Positions 14,157 through 24,271 of a stretch of 40,775 bases of DNA are shown in pieces. A program made the position numbers and the translations under genes. Below the pieces are notes generated by a model that ran no database searches, was not told the origin of the DNA, and worked only from the letters and a program-made list of their open reading frames with translations. This DNA comes from an uncultured Clostridia bacterium (GTDB taxonomy: Bacteria; Bacillota; Clostridia; Oscillospirales; Ruminococcaceae): assembly GCA_947630845.1 (NCBI GenBank), contig CANRJB010000004.1, positions 1-40,775 of the forward strand. Reading direction: 5' to 3'. Every line of letters starts with the position of its first letter. Position 1 is the stretch's first letter.

Positions 14157-15272
14157 ATGAAAAAAATGATCAGTACAGTACTTGCAATTGCATGCATATC
14201 CGGCACTGTCGGTATCACAGCAAGCGCAGAAGAGACATATCCTACACAAAACGAGCTTTTTGGAAAGGGATATGAGCTGACCGATGGCGGAAATGGGCTG
14301 GCTATTATCCAGAAGGACACTTACATGACAGATTTGTTAGTCGTTACAGATGGAACAGAACTGGAGGATATTACCAATCCTATGGTTTATTACAACGTGT
14401 ACAAAGCAGAAAAATGCAAAGAGCTTACTGAGACGGAATTAGGAACATTAGATAATCGTGCTGTGCTTAGTCAATACGGTGATGATGCAAAATATTATAT
14501 GGTCACACTGAATCACCAAATAGGGACGCCCACTATCTACTACGGCAGAAAGCTGATGAAGGATCATGATTTCATTCTTGATGTCTTTAGCGTATCTACT
14601 CACCAAAAAGGGTATGCAAACCCGGATCGTGGTGCACCAGATATTTATATAAATGGTGGGTATCCTGTGGTTAATGAAGAGCTGAGTGCGCTATTAACTG
14701 AGTCAAATGAGAAATGGGAAGCTTTGACCAGTGAGGATAATGAAAATTATAAGAAATGGCTGGCAGACCACAAGGATTGGTGGTACGTAGGTGATCCGGA
14801 AGATTTTGATAGAACCAAACTTCCGTCAGCACTCGAAGTGGTCACATCTCGTTTAGAATATGGCTGTATGAGTGATTACGATTATATGAAGTTATCTCTG
14901 AGCAAAGCAGAAGAACTGAAAGAAGCATTTCCGGATTATATTACCATTAGACCAGGATTTGACTACTATGTGGATTTATGGAGTGCCGAAGAATACAGAG
15001 CATGGGGACACCTTACTTCTGTATGGAAATATGTTGGTGATATCAACACAGAAGACATCTCAACAGATGATGCATCTTTGATTCTGAGTCATGTTTCTTC
15101 ACTCGGTGCTGGGGGTGATGGTGTGATCTCGTCGGATTATACAGCATTTTCGGATATCAACTGCAACAACAGAATCGACACCTCTGATGCAGCGATACTG
15201 TTGGAATATATTGCGGCACAAGGTTCCGGCAATTCCGTGAGCTTAGCAGAATTGAGCAGACAAAACGGTTGA
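14157..15272 (+). CDS. Secreted dockerin-containing protein, unknown function
   Basis: This is a 371-residue exported protein. The start is the ATG at 14157, with AAGGAG 8 nt upstream; the frame is open 34 codons further, but that part overlaps the leader and the inverted repeat. The signal peptide is MKKMISTVLAIACISGTVGI followed by TASA. The central ~265 residues match nothing I recognise. They include DIYINGGYPVVNEELSALLT, a Trp-rich patch (WLADHKDWWYVGDPEDF) and paired acidic stretches. The C-terminal ~78 residues form a type I-like dockerin: first repeat VGDINTEDISTDDASLILSH, second repeat SDINCNNRIDTSDAAILLEY. The first repeat lacks the usual DxNxDG core, so calcium binding may be weaker there. 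The dockerin should attach it to a cell-surface or cellulosomal cohesin. A terminator hairpin at 15342 follows. Confidence 0.75.
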   Translation: MKKMISTVLAIACISGTVGITASAEETYPTQNELFGKGYELTDGGNGLAIIQKDTYMTDLLVVTDGTELEDITNPMVYYNVYKAEKCKELTETELGTLDNRAVLSQYGDDAKYYMVTLNHQIGTPTIYYGRKLMKDHDFILDVFSVSTHQKGYANPDRGAPDIYINGGYPVVNEELSALLTESNEKWEALTSEDNENYKKWLADHKDWWYVGDPEDFDRTKLPSALEVVTSRLEYGCMSDYDYMKLSLSKAEELKEAFPDYITIRPGFDYYVDLWSAEEYRAWGHLTSVWKYVGDINTEDISTDDASLILSHVSSLGAGGDGVISSDYTAFSDINCNNRIDTSDAAILLEYIAAQGSGNSVSLAELSRQNG

Positions 15273-15341
15273 ACCAGAATTTCCTGTCATGTTGGGTAAT
15301 TTCCTGCCATGCGATCGGGGTAAGATGTCAGAGTATACGCA

Positions 15342-15371
15342 ATAAGGCTCAGCCAATCGGCTGAGCCTTAT
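15342..15371. terminator. Convergent hairpin terminator
   Basis: A 13-bp perfect stem (ATAAGGCTCAGCC 15342-15354, GGCTGAGCCTTAT 15359-15371) lies between two convergent dockerin genes. T tracts are weak on both sides, so termination is probable but may be inefficient. Confidence 0.7.
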
Positions 15372-15375
15372 CAAT

Positions 15376-16719
15376 TTATGTACTTGTGACCGGCAGTGTG
15401 ATAAGACCAATGACAGCCCGAAGAATATTCAGACCATCGTCTTGTTCAAGCATACCATTACAATTGACATCCGCATTGACAAGCCCCTGCTCCGAAATAG
15501 GCTCTCCGATCATCAGGTATTTGTTCAGTGCGATCATGTCCACCATCTGCACCGTGCCGTTGTCGTCTACATCCCCATAAACAGTCACAGTCAAAGCATC
15601 AGTTTCATTTTCTGTCGGTTCAGTAGTATCTGTAGGCGAAAGCAATTCCAATACAGACGGATCAAAATCATCCTCACTGATTTCCGGGAGCGCATATAAA
15701 TACCGGCTGCGTGTACCCTCCGGAGAATCAGGGATATGGTCATTTTGGTAAGTCTGTGCGCCCTTGGCAAAATACATGTCGCTCACAAACGCACCATGAT
15801 CATCCCATGTACAGTCTGCATAATAATACTTCCCATCGTCAAGCCGGATCACATTCCATGTATGTCCTTCATTTCTGGAAGTACCGCTGACAAAGATATT
15901 TTCAATGCCATAATAATTGCATAGCATTTCATAGATTCGTGCATAGGATTCACAGACACCATACCCTTCTGCAATACCTCCGATGATGGTATGGGCTGCT
16001 GTTGTCATTGAAGGAACACCGTTTGCATCATAAGCATAATTCATTGACAGGGCAAGCTTATCATAAATTGCCTTTGCATCCGTATAGAGATAACCACTGC
16101 CAGTACAGTCCGCATAATCAGCAATAAATTCCTCTATCTGCGTATTATATTCGTTCCTGACACTGCCCTCAGCAAACTCCGGATAGATTCTGAAATAGAA
16201 ATAATAATCTTTTTCTCCCATCAGTGTGTTGTAGCCATAGGAAAACTCATTGGAGATAAAATAGAACAGTGGGTTGTCATTGCGGAACATGAAATAGACC
16301 TCAGCGGCATCCTCATCGGTAATTCCGTAGTCAGCAAGATGAAATTCTTTCAGAATATAATAATCACCAAAATAACTGCTTATGCTTTCAATATCAGCAT
16401 CACTGTTCCAGAATTCTATTGAGGTCTGCATCAGATCATGATAGAGTGCCTGTCTGCCTTCACTGTTCGCACGGTTCACGGTATCATGATAGCCATAATA
16501 CGAGCAGGCACGGTCAGCAAGCGTATTGATCGTTTCAGTGCTGCTGCGAGAGCTTTGCGTCATGGTAAAGGTAACATTTTCCGGAAGGTCGATACGGGTC
16601 ATTTTCAGTTCTTCGAGATCACCCGTCGGATGGGATTCCGCAGTGACCGGAACAGAAGGAATGTCTGTTATCGCCATTACTGCCACAAGTATTGCGGCAA
16701 GGATATGTTTGCATTTCAT
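15376..16719 (-). CDS. Secreted transglutaminase-like protein with dockerin
   Basis: This is a 447-residue exported protein. The signal peptide covers about residues 1-28 (MKCKHILAAILVAVMAITDI, then PSVPVTA). The transglutaminase/protease-like core (about 200-335) has the Cys-His-Asp triad: Cys256 in GYGVCESYARIY, His286 in GHTWNVIRL and Asp302 in YYYADCTWDD. Such domains act as cysteine peptidases or form cross-links; the substrate is not visible. After a Thr/Glu linker (~360-378), a two-repeat dockerin spans 382-441 (GDVDDNGTVQMVDMIALNKY and ADVNCNGMLEQDDGLNILRA), with the first repeat close to consensus. Start support is GGGAGG 9 nt upstream. It is convergent with another dockerin gene. 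I infer that it is delivered to a cohesin-bearing complex on the surface. Confidence 0.85.
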   Translation of the reverse strand: MKCKHILAAILVAVMAITDIPSVPVTAESHPTGDLEELKMTRIDLPENVTFTMTQSSRSSTETINTLADRACSYYGYHDTVNRANSEGRQALYHDLMQTSIEFWNSDADIESISSYFGDYYILKEFHLADYGITDEDAAEVYFMFRNDNPLFYFISNEFSYGYNTLMGEKDYYFYFRIYPEFAEGSVRNEYNTQIEEFIADYADCTGSGYLYTDAKAIYDKLALSMNYAYDANGVPSMTTAAHTIIGGIAEGYGVCESYARIYEMLCNYYGIENIFVSGTSRNEGHTWNVIRLDDGKYYYADCTWDDHGAFVSDMYFAKGAQTYQNDHIPDSPEGTRSRYLYALPEISEDDFDPSVLELLSPTDTTEPTENETDALTVTVYGDVDDNGTVQMVDMIALNKYLMIGEPISEQGLVNADVNCNGMLEQDDGLNILRAVIGLITLPVTST

Positions 16720-16791
16720 AAATATGACCTCCCTGTAGGATTCTCTATCAATTTACTGACAAAGTCAGTCAATAGCTGCCTTTTTACTTTC

Positions 16792-16819
16792 ATTTTAGCA
16801 CTTCCGAACCGAGTTGTAA
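16792..16819 (-). promoter_or_regulatory. Possible promoter of the transglutaminase-dockerin gene
   Basis: On the minus strand, TTACAA (16814-16819) and TAAAAT (16792-16797) are 16 bp apart. Between it and the start codon, minus-strand CTGAC-TTT-GTCAG forms a small hairpin. This is weaker than the other promoters in the window. Confidence 0.4.
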
Positions 16820-16832
16820 ATCATAAATAGTA

Positions 16833-17879
16833 TCAGCTCTTGCAGATGACAATATCCCCGTCCGGAAACCCTACGCCGATCCCTGCACAAGTAAGCAGCC
16901 GATTCCTATGCTTTCCCTGTTTCAAATATGTCTGTACCATTGCAACAGTGGCATCTTGAATTTCATCCCATTCCATATCCCGCTGTTTTGTCATGGTGAT
17001 CAAACCCAGACTTTTATCCGTATAACAAGCCCAATTTTCATCATTTTCATCAAACGAAGATGTCAGATCGACATAGACTTCATATTCCAGTGCATTACCT
17101 TCATGCAGTTCAAAATAAATTCCATTTGCAGCAGACAAATCAGCATTTTCCAAAAGCGTATCAAGCTGCTCTGTAAATTGTTTTTCAGGAGATACCTTGC
17201 GTATAGATTTGGTACGCCGATAGGTTTTTTCAAAGCGAAACGTTTCACCAGATTTTATATAGCCATCGATCGTATCCTTGTGAATGAGATAGTGATATAA
17301 TGTCATGGGTGATTCTTCATACCCTGCTGGGACATCTTTTGAAGTATTGACTCTGTTGGGAACATAGTAATAGAAAAAACATTCGATCGGCTTTCCATCC
17401 TGATAGTGATATTCCTCTCCAATAAGTGAGGTGCTGTCAATGCTATAAAATGAAAGGATTCGCCCCTGTTTATCATATTCCATTCGATATAAGGTGGTAT
17501 ATGGTGTACAGCCATTTTGATTCATCTCAACAGCCCACATGTAGCCTTGGTAATTGAAGAAAAAATAAGCATCCTTAATGCCGAATTGATCGGCATTGCG
17601 AAAGGCAATGGGCTGATTTTCTGCATCATATGAAATTATTTGATAAGATTTACCTTCAGGAATTGTTTTTATGATTCTCCCTTTCTTATGGTTGCCAATC
17701 ACGATATGGCGAACAAGGCTTGGACAAACGATTCCCAGATCATACCCTAACGTGGTGATAACTTTTTTTGCTGCATTGTTTTCTGCATCGTGCAGCGGTT
17801 CAGATAATGTATCAGCGTATTGTATGACATCACCTCTGCACTTCAGGATAGCATCAAAGCGTTCAAATAAATTATTCAT
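16833..17879 (-). CDS. Protein of unknown function
   Basis: This is a 348-residue, probably cytoplasmic protein with no signal peptide or membrane segment. I place the start at the ATG at 17879, which has GGAGGGG 8 nt upstream; a GTG nine bases earlier overlaps that site. The sequence holds short pieces like Rhs/YD-type repeats (YDAENQPIAFRNADQFG and MEYDKQGRILSFYSIDSTSL, about residues 85-165) and a C-terminal alpha/beta part ending VGFPDGDIVICKS. The YD-like pieces suggest a relationship to immunity or scaffold proteins near polymorphic toxins, but no toxin gene is nearby and I do not assign a function. A consensus promoter sits immediately upstream, so it is transcribed alone. It fills the place behind rplQ where many Firmicutes carry ecfA1-ecfA2-ecfT and truA. 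Confidence 0.6.
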   Translation of the reverse strand: MNNLFERFDAILKCRGDVIQYADTLSEPLHDAENNAAKKVITTLGYDLGIVCPSLVRHIVIGNHKKGRIIKTIPEGKSYQIISYDAENQPIAFRNADQFGIKDAYFFFNYQGYMWAVEMNQNGCTPYTTLYRMEYDKQGRILSFYSIDSTSLIGEEYHYQDGKPIECFFYYYVPNRVNTSKDVPAGYEESPMTLYHYLIHKDTIDGYIKSGETFRFEKTYRRTKSIRKVSPEKQFTEQLDTLLENADLSAANGIYFELHEGNALEYEVYVDLTSSFDENDENWACYTDKSLGLITMTKQRDMEWDEIQDATVAMVQTYLKQGKHRNRLLTCAGIGVGFPDGDIVICKS

Positions 17880-17899
17880 CTCATTCACCCCTCCATTCT

Positions 17900-17928
17900 A
17901 TTTTACCATACCACCCGTGCAATGTCAA
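17900..17928 (-). promoter_or_regulatory. Promoter of the 16833-17879 gene
   Basis: On the minus strand, TTGACA (17923-17928) and TAAAAT (17900-17905) have a 17-bp spacer. The predicted start near 17893 leaves only about 14 nt before the ATG, so the ribosome binding site is at the extreme 5' end of the mRNA. Confidence 0.75.
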
Positions 17929-17972
17929 GCATTCTGAAAGGGAGTAGCGCAGTCAATTGTTGCCTGTGCAGC

Positions 17973-18013
17973 AAAAATTTACCCATCATCCGATTGACTC
18001 GGATGATGGGTAA
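17973..18013 (-). terminator. Terminator of the S10-spc-alpha cluster
   Basis: A 15-bp perfect stem (TTACCCATCATCCGA 17979-17993, TCGGATGATGGGTAA 17999-18013) with a 5-nt loop is followed on the minus strand by ATTTTTGC. It stands directly behind rplQ and ends the ribosomal cluster. Confidence 0.88.
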
Positions 18014-18019
18014 TTCATT

Positions 18020-18364
18020 TTAATCTACCAGCTTGATGATCGCCATTTCGGCAGCATCACCACGGCGGGGACCGATCTTAATGATCTGTGTGTAGCCGCC
18101 CTTGCGGTCAGCGTACTTCGGGGAGATCTCGTCAAAGAGTTTCTTTGCGACACCCTCCTTTGTGATATAGGCAAATACCTGACGTTTGCTGTGCAGATCG
18201 TCATTCTTACCCAGAGAAATCATTTTCTCAGCCACGCTGCGGACTTCCTTTGCTCTGGTCACGGTCGTCTCGATCTGACCGTTCTCCAGCAGATAGGTTA
18301 CCATTGCTCTCAGCATAGCAGTTCTGTGAGCAGAGGTCCTGCCCAGTTTTCTGGTACCCGGCAT
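18020..18364 (-). CDS. rplQ: 50S ribosomal protein L17
   Basis: This is the 114-residue large-subunit protein L17, which binds 23S rRNA near the exit tunnel. The N-terminus [20 protein letters not shown] is the family signature and the conserved core [20 protein letters not shown] follows. The end is [20 protein letters not shown] start at the ATG at 18364 because GGAG is then about 9 nt away; the ATG at 18370 leaves only 3 nt. It is the last gene of the alpha block, 65 bp after rpoA, with the operon terminator right behind it. The length is typical. Confidence 0.95.
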   Translation of the reverse strand: MPGTRKLGRTSAHRTAMLRAMVTYLLENGQIETTVTRAKEVRSVAEKMISLGKNDDLHSKRQVFAYITKEGVAKKLFDEISPKYADRKGGYTQIIKIGPRRGDAAEMAIIKLVD

Positions 18365-18435
18365 TCTCATTCACTCCTTTTCAAAAACCAACAGCACTGA
18401 TTTACGTGCATCGGCATATTCAGGTCGGTGCATCC

Positions 18436-19392
18436 TCAATCTTCCTCAGAGGACAGGTCAAAGCCCAGTGACTGGAGCTTTTCCTTGACCTCATCGAACG
18501 ACTTCTTGCCGAGGTTACGCACCTTCATCATTTCTTCCTCGGACTTGTTGATCAAATCATCAACAGTGTTGATGCCGGCACGCTTCAGGCAATTGAACGA
18601 ACGTACCGACAAGTCAAGTTCCTCAATGGTCATCTCAAGGATCTTTTCCTTGCCCTTATCGTCTTTCTCTACCAGAACCTCGGGAATGCTTGCTTCGTCA
18701 GAAAGATCGACGAACAGCTTCAGGTGCTCGTTGAGGAGATTGGCTGCCTGTGACAGAGCTTCCTTTGCGGAGATGGTACCATCTGTCCATACTTCCATCG
18801 TCAGCTTGTCATAGTCGGTGACCTGTCCGAGACGTGTGTTCTCTACAGTATAGTTCACCTTTAAAACAGGAGTATAAATGCTGTCTACGGCAATTACATC
18901 AATCGGCATATCCGGCATCTGCTGCTTGTTACGCTCAGCAGACACATAGCCTCTGCCTCTGTCGATGGTAATTTCCATATGAAGCTTCGCATCCTTGCCC
19001 AGTGTTGCGATATGCATACCGGGATTGAGGATGGTGACCTCGGAATCTGCTACGATGTCGCCAGCGGTGACAACACACTCGCCTTCTGCGTCAATCAGCA
19101 AGTTCTTGGGACCTTCACCGTACAGTTTTGCGGTCAGCCCCTTCAGACTCAGGATGATTTCTGTCACATCTTCCTTCACGCCCGGTATGGTGGAAAGCTC
19201 ATGATGCACGCCGCCGATCTTTACAAAATTGACAGCCACACCCGGAATCGAGGAGAGCAGGACACGTCTGAGACTGTTGCCAAGGGTCGTGCCATAGCCA
19301 CGCTCGAGCGGAGAAAGAACGAATTTACCATACTTTCCGTCGGGTCTGAGATCTTCTGGAGTTATTTCCGGCTTCTCAATTTTTTCAAGCAT
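18436..19392 (-). CDS. rpoA: RNA polymerase alpha subunit
   Basis: The 318-residue alpha subunit dimerises to start RNA polymerase assembly and contacts promoters and activators. The N-terminal domain (1-~230) contains [20 protein letters not shown] and [20 protein letters not shown], the assembly signature. A flexible acidic linker ([10 protein letters not shown]) leads to the C-terminal domain (~245-310), [20 protein letters not shown] and [18 protein letters not shown], whose helix-hairpin-helix binds UP elements. The length is normal. GGAGGG lies 5-6 nt before the ATG. It follows rpsD and precedes rplQ as in most Bacteria. Confidence 0.98.
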   Translation of the reverse strand: MLEKIEKPEITPEDLRPDGKYGKFVLSPLERGYGTTLGNSLRRVLLSSIPGVAVNFVKIGGVHHELSTIPGVKEDVTEIILSLKGLTAKLYGEGPKNLLIDAEGECVVTAGDIVADSEVTILNPGMHIATLGKDAKLHMEITIDRGRGYVSAERNKQQMPDMPIDVIAVDSIYTPVLKVNYTVENTRLGQVTDYDKLTMEVWTDGTISAKEALSQAANLLNEHLKLFVDLSDEASIPEVLVEKDDKGKEKILEMTIEELDLSVRSFNCLKRAGINTVDDLINKSEEEMMKVRNLGKKSFDEVKEKLQSLGFDLSSEED

Positions 19393-19465
19393 ATAAACCC
19401 TCCTATTTCGTAATTACTCTTATTGTGGATTTCTGATTCTCAAAATCTCCGTAAGCAATTACGCA

Positions 19466-20062
19466 TTACTTGGAGTACAGCTCGACGATCAGGTGTGTTT
19501 CTGTCTCGTAGTCAATATCCGATGGATTCGGTAATCTGGTCACAGCAGCAGAGAAGTTTTCTTTATTCACATCCAGCCAGAGAGGGGTCGTTCTGCCATT
19601 GGTCTGTTCTACCAAAGACTTGAACTTAGTGCTGGTTCTGCTCTTCTCGCAGACAGCTACCACATCACCGACTGACACACGATAGGAAGGAATATCCACT
19701 CTCTTTCCGTTTACCGTGAAGTGACCGTGTGTGACAAGCTCTCTTGCCTCACGTCTGGTCAGTGCCATACCCATGCGATACGCCACATTGTCCAGTCTGG
19801 ATTCAAGCAGGGTGATGAGGTTGTCACCAGCCTTGCCCTCCATCTTTTCTGCCAGTGCAAAATAGTGGCGGAACGGCTTTTCCATCATCCCATAGATAAA
19901 CTTCAGCTTCTGTTTTTCCTTGAGCTGTGTTCCATATTCAGACAGCTTCTTGCGGCTGTTGGCATTGGGGTTACGGTTGGACTGCTTGCTGATACCCATA
20001 ACCATAGGGCTGATGCCCAGATATCTGCATCTTTTCAGGATCGGATCTTTATTTACTGCCAT
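19466..20062 (-). CDS. rpsD: 30S ribosomal protein S4
   Basis: The 198-residue primary assembly protein of the small subunit binds the 5' domain of 16S rRNA. The S4 RNA-binding domain is clear at about 88-150 (SRLDNVAYRMGMALTRREAR, ELVTHGHFTVNGKRVDIPSY). Only one N-terminal cysteine is present, so this is the zinc-free form. The protein ends in the conserved acidic tail DYETETHLIVELYSK. In Bacillus S4 represses its own separate transcript; here the gene sits inside the alpha block 18 bp after rpsK, so that mode is not evident. Confidence 0.97.
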   Translation of the reverse strand: MAVNKDPILKRCRYLGISPMVMGISKQSNRNPNANSRKKLSEYGTQLKEKQKLKFIYGMMEKPFRHYFALAEKMEGKAGDNLITLLESRLDNVAYRMGMALTRREARELVTHGHFTVNGKRVDIPSYRVSVGDVVAVCEKSRTSTKFKSLVEQTNGRTTPLWLDVNKENFSAAVTRLPNPSDIDYETETHLIVELYSK

Positions 20063-20080
20063 AATACATGTACCTCCAAA

Positions 20081-20482
20081 TCAGACACGGCGTCTCTTAG
20101 GCGGACGGCAACCATTGTGCGGAATCGGGGTGACATCCTTGATCATCCGCACCTCAAGACCTACAGTCTGCAATGCACGGATGGCAGCTTCACGACCACT
20201 GCCCGGACCCTTGACATACACCTCAACGGTTTTCAGACCATGCTCCATAGCAGCCTTGGCTGCTGTTTCGGCAGCGGTCTGTGCTGCGAACGGTGTGGAC
20301 TTTCTCGAACCACGGAATCCAAGACCGCCTGCGCTTGCCCATGAAATGGCATTGCCCTGTGTATCGGTAATGGTCACGATGGTATTATTGAATGTGGACT
20401 GAATGTGCACGGCACCGCTTTCGATGTTCTTGCGCTCTCTGCGGCGGCGCACAGTCGTTACCTTTTTACCCTTCTGAGCCAA
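20081..20482 (-). CDS. rpsK: 30S ribosomal protein S11
   Basis: The 133-residue platform protein of the small subunit interacts with S18 and 16S rRNA near the E site. The signature core includes [40 protein letters not shown] and [20 protein letters not shown], and it ends [12 protein letters not shown], the invariant basic tail. It starts [20 protein letters not shown]. It lies 15 bp after rpsM and 18 bp before rpsD, as expected for the alpha block. Confidence 0.98.
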   Translation of the reverse strand: MAQKGKKVTTVRRRRERKNIESGAVHIQSTFNNTIVTITDTQGNAISWASAGGLGFRGSRKSTPFAAQTAAETAAKAAMEHGLKTVEVYVKGPGSGREAAIRALQTVGLEVRMIKDVTPIPHNGCRPPKRRRV

Positions 20483-20497
20483 AAGAATTCGCCCTCC

Positions 20498-20866
20498 TTA
20501 CTTCTTCTTGTTTGCGATGGTCTTAGCCGGACCCTTGCGTGTTCTTGCGTTGGTCTTAGTACGCTGTCCTCTGACCGGCAGACCCTTTCTATGGCGAACG
20601 CCTCTGTAGCAGCCGATCTCCACGAGCCGCTTGATGTTCAATGCTACCTCACGGCGCAGATCGCCCTCTACAGTCAGGTTCTGGTCGATGTAGTCACGCA
20701 GCTTAGCTACGTCCTGCTCGGTCAGATCCTTGACTCTGGTGTCGGGATTGATACCGGTAGCAGCCAGAATTTTCGTAGCAGTCGGACGCCCGATGCCATA
20801 GATATAGGTCAGACCGATCTCCACTCTCTTTTCTCTGGGAAGGTCGACACCTGAAATTCTTGCCAT
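20498..20866 (-). CDS. rpsM: 30S ribosomal protein S13
   Basis: The 122-residue head protein of the small subunit forms intersubunit bridges and contacts P-site tRNA through its C-terminal tail. [40 protein letters not shown] (helix-two-turns-helix) and [20 protein letters not shown] are intact. The tail ends [17 protein letters not shown]-type ribosome binding sequence precedes the ATG. It follows rpmJ by 29 bp. Confidence 0.98.
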   Translation of the reverse strand: MARISGVDLPREKRVEIGLTYIYGIGRPTATKILAATGINPDTRVKDLTEQDVAKLRDYIDQNLTVEGDLRREVALNIKRLVEIGCYRGVRHRKGLPVRGQRTKTNARTRKGPAKTIANKKK

Positions 20867-20895
20867 TTGATGAATTCACCTCCAAATTATCGGGA

Positions 20896-21256
<361 letters not shown>

Positions 21257-21257
<1 letters not shown>

Positions 21258-21505
21258 TACCTCCCTGTCTGTGCATACTCACGCAGCATACGGCGCAGCG
21301 CCCTGTCGGTGAGATGCTCTGTCTCCCAGACGGTATTCGTCAGGCGGATATGCCTGATGTTCTTGCGCTTCGGGCTTTTCAGTGTACGGCGTTTGCCATC
21401 AGCGATCAGGACGCAGCCGTCCTCTATGGCTGTCACCAGATAAAATCCATTCTTCTCTTTGCCGGCGGTGCTGCGTACCACCATACCCTTTTGCAGTTCC
21501 ATCAT
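21257..21505 (-). CDS. KOW-domain RNA-binding protein
   Basis: This 82-residue basic protein resembles the KOW/L14e-type small RNA-binding proteins that Firmicutes encode between map and infA. The N-terminal half ([40 protein letters not shown]) is a KOW-like beta-barrel. The C-terminal half is highly basic ([30 protein letters not shown]). Two ATGs are adjacent; the first overlaps the map stop as ATGA and the gene's own stop overlaps the infA start. It is therefore fully embedded in the operon. Its precise role is unknown; ribosome association is likely from context. Confidence 0.85.
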
Positions 21506-22266
21506 TCCGGATCGGTCAGGATGACCGGACCATCAGGTGTCACAGCGATGGCATGTTCAAAGTGAGCAGACAGCGAACCGCTCTTGGTGCGGACTGTCCA
21601 GCCATCCTTGGCACGGCGCACCCCATCTCCCCTGACATTGATCATCGGTTCGATACAGATACACATACCTGCCATCAACTTCACACGCTGATCTCCGGAG
21701 CGAGGGTCAACATAGTTCGGGACTTCCGGCGACTCATGCAGTTCTCTGCCGATGCCGTGTCCGCAGTATTCTCTCACGATACCGTAGCCCCGTGAGCGAC
21801 AGTACTGCTCCACTGCTGCGCTGACTTCTGATAACCTTGCGCCTGCGACAGCTTTTGCAATGCCCTCATAGAGCGATGCTTTCGTCACATCCAGAAGTGC
21901 CTGTGCCTCCTTCGAGATCTTGCCGACCGGAAAGGTCGCACAGGTGTCGCCGTGAAAACCGTTAAGCTTTGCACCGACATCAATGCTTACAATATCGCCG
22001 CTTTTCAGTTTATAGTGTGCACTCGGGATGCCATGGATAACGACATCATTGACAGAGACACAGGCACTCCCCGGAAACCCTGCATAATTCAGGAAAGACG
22101 GATATGCCCCCTGTCCCACGATATAGTCATGCACGATTTTGTCAACATCCAATGTTGTCATGCCCGGCTCGAGGGACTGCCCGGCAAGCTGTAATGCCCG
22201 TGCAGCGACCCTCCCAGCCTCACGCATTCTGTTGAGATCTGTCCTTGATTTAATCGTGATACTCAT
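21502..22266 (-). CDS. map: Methionine aminopeptidase, type I
   Basis: The 254-residue metalloprotease removes the initiator methionine from nascent proteins. The metal and substrate ligands are visible: [20 protein letters not shown] (two Asp ligands, around 95-110), the His in [18 protein letters not shown] (about 167-184), and the Glu ligands in CICIEPMI and near the C-terminus. There is no N-terminal SH3-binding zinc extension, so this is type Ia. It overlaps adk (upstream) and the KOW gene (downstream) by 4 nt each, indicating tight coupling. Confidence 0.97.
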   Translation of the reverse strand: MSITIKSRTDLNRMREAGRVAARALQLAGQSLEPGMTTLDVDKIVHDYIVGQGAYPSFLNYAGFPGSACVSVNDVVIHGIPSAHYKLKSGDIVSIDVGAKLNGFHGDTCATFPVGKISKEAQALLDVTKASLYEGIAKAVAGARLSEVSAAVEQYCRSRGYGIVREYCGHGIGRELHESPEVPNYVDPRSGDQRVKLMAGMCICIEPMINVRGDGVRRAKDGWTVRTKSGSLSAHFEHAIAVTPDGPVILTDPE

Positions 22267-22904
22267 TCGGAAGCTGCCCCCACTGCCTTGAGTGTCAGCT
22301 TAACCGTATCGGCAACCTCTTCCTGTCCGACAACAGTGTCGAGCTTACCCTGCTTTTCATAATAGTCTTTGAGGGGAGCAGTCTGCTTGTGGTAAACTGC
22401 CAGACGCTCCAGCACAGTTTCGGGCATGTCGTCCTTGCGGATAACAGTCTTGCCGCCGCATTTATCGCACACACCCTCAGTCTTGGAAGGCTTGTACTGG
22501 ATATGATAGGATGCACCGCAGCCTTCACATACTCGTCTGCCTGATACACGGGTTTTGATAGTCTCATCAGGTACATAGATCTCCAGTACCTTGTCGATCT
22601 GCACGCCCATGGCATCGAGTGCCTCTGCCTGCGGAACTGTTCTTGGGAAACCATCAAGGATGAAGCCATTCTTGCAATCATCTGCGGCGATCCTGTCCTT
22701 CAGGATACCGATAACGATGTCATCTGAAACGAGCGCACCGCTTTCCATAGCAGCCTTTGCCTTCAGACCGTACTCCGTCCCGTTCTTGACAGCTTCACGC
22801 AGCATATTGCCGGTGGAGATCTGTGGGATGCTGAGTGCTTCGGAGATGACCTCCGCCTGCGTACCCTTGCCTGCACCGGGTGCGCCGAGTAAAATCAGAT
22901 TCAT
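22263..22904 (-). CDS. adk: Adenylate kinase
   Basis: The 213-residue kinase interconverts ATP+AMP and 2 ADP. The P-loop is [12 protein letters not shown] (residues 7-18), the AMP-binding strand is [11 protein letters not shown], and the LID (~125-160) carries a four-cysteine zinc site (CEGC and CDKC), the zinc-type LID common in Gram-positives. [13 protein letters not shown] is the conserved nucleotide-site segment. The ATG at 22904 is 13 bp after secY and its stop overlaps the map start by 4 nt. Confidence 0.98.
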   Translation of the reverse strand: MNLILLGAPGAGKGTQAEVISEALSIPQISTGNMLREAVKNGTEYGLKAKAAMESGALVSDDIVIGILKDRIAADDCKNGFILDGFPRTVPQAEALDAMGVQIDKVLEIYVPDETIKTRVSGRRVCEGCGASYHIQYKPSKTEGVCDKCGGKTVIRKDDMPETVLERLAVYHKQTAPLKDYYEKQGKLDTVVGQEEVADTVKLTLKAVGAASE

Positions 22905-22917
22905 ATACTTGCCCTCC

Positions 22918-24270
22918 TTATCCTAAGAAGCCCTTATGATGACGCATCATCAATTGGGATTCCAGCGTTCTTGCTGTTTCCAGTGCCACGCTTACCACGA
23001 TCAGGATGGACGTACCACCCATGGACAGCGACTGCAGATTCGGATCGAACCACGACAGCATGATCGGGAAGATGGCGATAATACCTAAGAAAATAGCACC
23101 TACCAGAGTAATTTTGGACAAAACCCTCTGTAAATAATCAGATGTGGGCTTACCGGGACGGATACCCGGGATCGCACCGTTGTTCTGTCTTAAACTGTTT
23201 GCGATCTCAATGGGGTTATACTGCATAGAGACATAGAAATAGTTGAACGCAATGATGAGTACGAAATAGAGGATCGCATACCATGGGCTTGTTGTACGGA
23301 AAAAGTTGATAAAGTGAAAATAGAATACTGCCCAGCCGCCGCTTTCTTTTGCAGCCTCCAGCGATTCTGCCGGCTGAAGGAACATACTGATGGTAGACGG
23401 CAGCGACATGAATGCCATCGCAAAGATGATAGGCATAACACCGCTCATGATGACCTTGATCGGGATGTGGGTATTCTGACCGCCGAACTGCTTTCTGCCG
23501 ACCACACGCTTTGCATACTGGATCGGAACTCTGCGCTCTGCCTCGTTCATGAATACAATGAAACCGATCATCAGCACGAACATTACCAGTACAGCAAGTG
23601 ATGTCCAGAAGTACTTTGGAGAGATCTTGCCGTCCTCCTCACTGAATATCAGTGAGATAAGGTTACCCACATCGGTGGGGAAACGGGCGAGGATACCGGC
23701 GAACAGGATCATAGAAACGCCGTTGCCGATGCCCTTTTCGCTGATACGGTTACCCATCCATACCACAAAGGATGCACCTGCGGTAAAGCATGCCACGATG
23801 ACAATTGCTGCAAACCAGCCATAGAAACCTGTGGTATAGGTCACAGCCCTCATGCTGTTGCGCATGGTAAGGTAGTAGGCGACGGACATGAAGATCGACA
23901 GACCCAGAGCCACATACGCCATGATCTTGTTGATGACCTTACGTCCCTCTTCTCCTTCTTCCTGCAAGCGTTCCAATGGCGGCAGCGCATAGGTCAGAAG
24001 CTGGACAATGATGGACGCATTGATATACGGGGTAATGGAAAGGGAGAAGATGGTTGCCTTGGAGAGGTTATCGCCGGTAAGAATGTTCAGGTACTCTAAG
24101 AAGTTGCCGTTGGTGGCGTTGGCATCCATCCATGTCTGGATGGTAGCAAGGTCAAGAAACGGAACTGTCACAGCACTTCCGATACGGAAGATAATGATCA
24201 TGATGAGAGTATAGATGAACTTCTTACGGATATCCGGCACGCTCCATGCATTTTTCAGTGTCTGAAACAT
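22918..24270 (-). CDS. secY: Protein translocase subunit SecY
   Basis: The 450-residue channel of the Sec translocon is in the inner membrane. Ten hydrophobic segments are expected and visible by pattern, starting with [20 protein letters not shown] (residues 18-37). Family landmarks include [20 protein letters not shown], the cytoplasmic loop [18 protein letters not shown] region, and [20 protein letters not shown] near residue 365-385, where SecA and the ribosome bind. The start is one base from the rplO stop. The length is in the usual 420-450 range. Confidence 0.98.
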   Translation of the reverse strand: MFQTLKNAWSVPDIRKKFIYTLIMIIIFRIGSAVTVPFLDLATIQTWMDANATNGNFLEYLNILTGDNLSKATIFSLSITPYINASIIVQLLTYALPPLERLQEEGEEGRKVINKIMAYVALGLSIFMSVAYYLTMRNSMRAVTYTTGFYGWFAAIVIVACFTAGASFVVWMGNRISEKGIGNGVSMILFAGILARFPTDVGNLISLIFSEEDGKISPKYFWTSLAVLVMFVLMIGFIVFMNEAERRVPIQYAKRVVGRKQFGGQNTHIPIKVIMSGVMPIIFAMAFMSLPSTISMFLQPAESLEAAKESGGWAVFYFHFINFFRTTSPWYAILYFVLIIAFNYFYVSMQYNPIEIANSLRQNNGAIPGIRPGKPTSDYLQRVLSKITLVGAIFLGIIAIFPIMLSWFDPNLQSLSMGGTSILIVVSVALETARTLESQLMMRHHKGFLG

Positions 24271-24271
24271 T

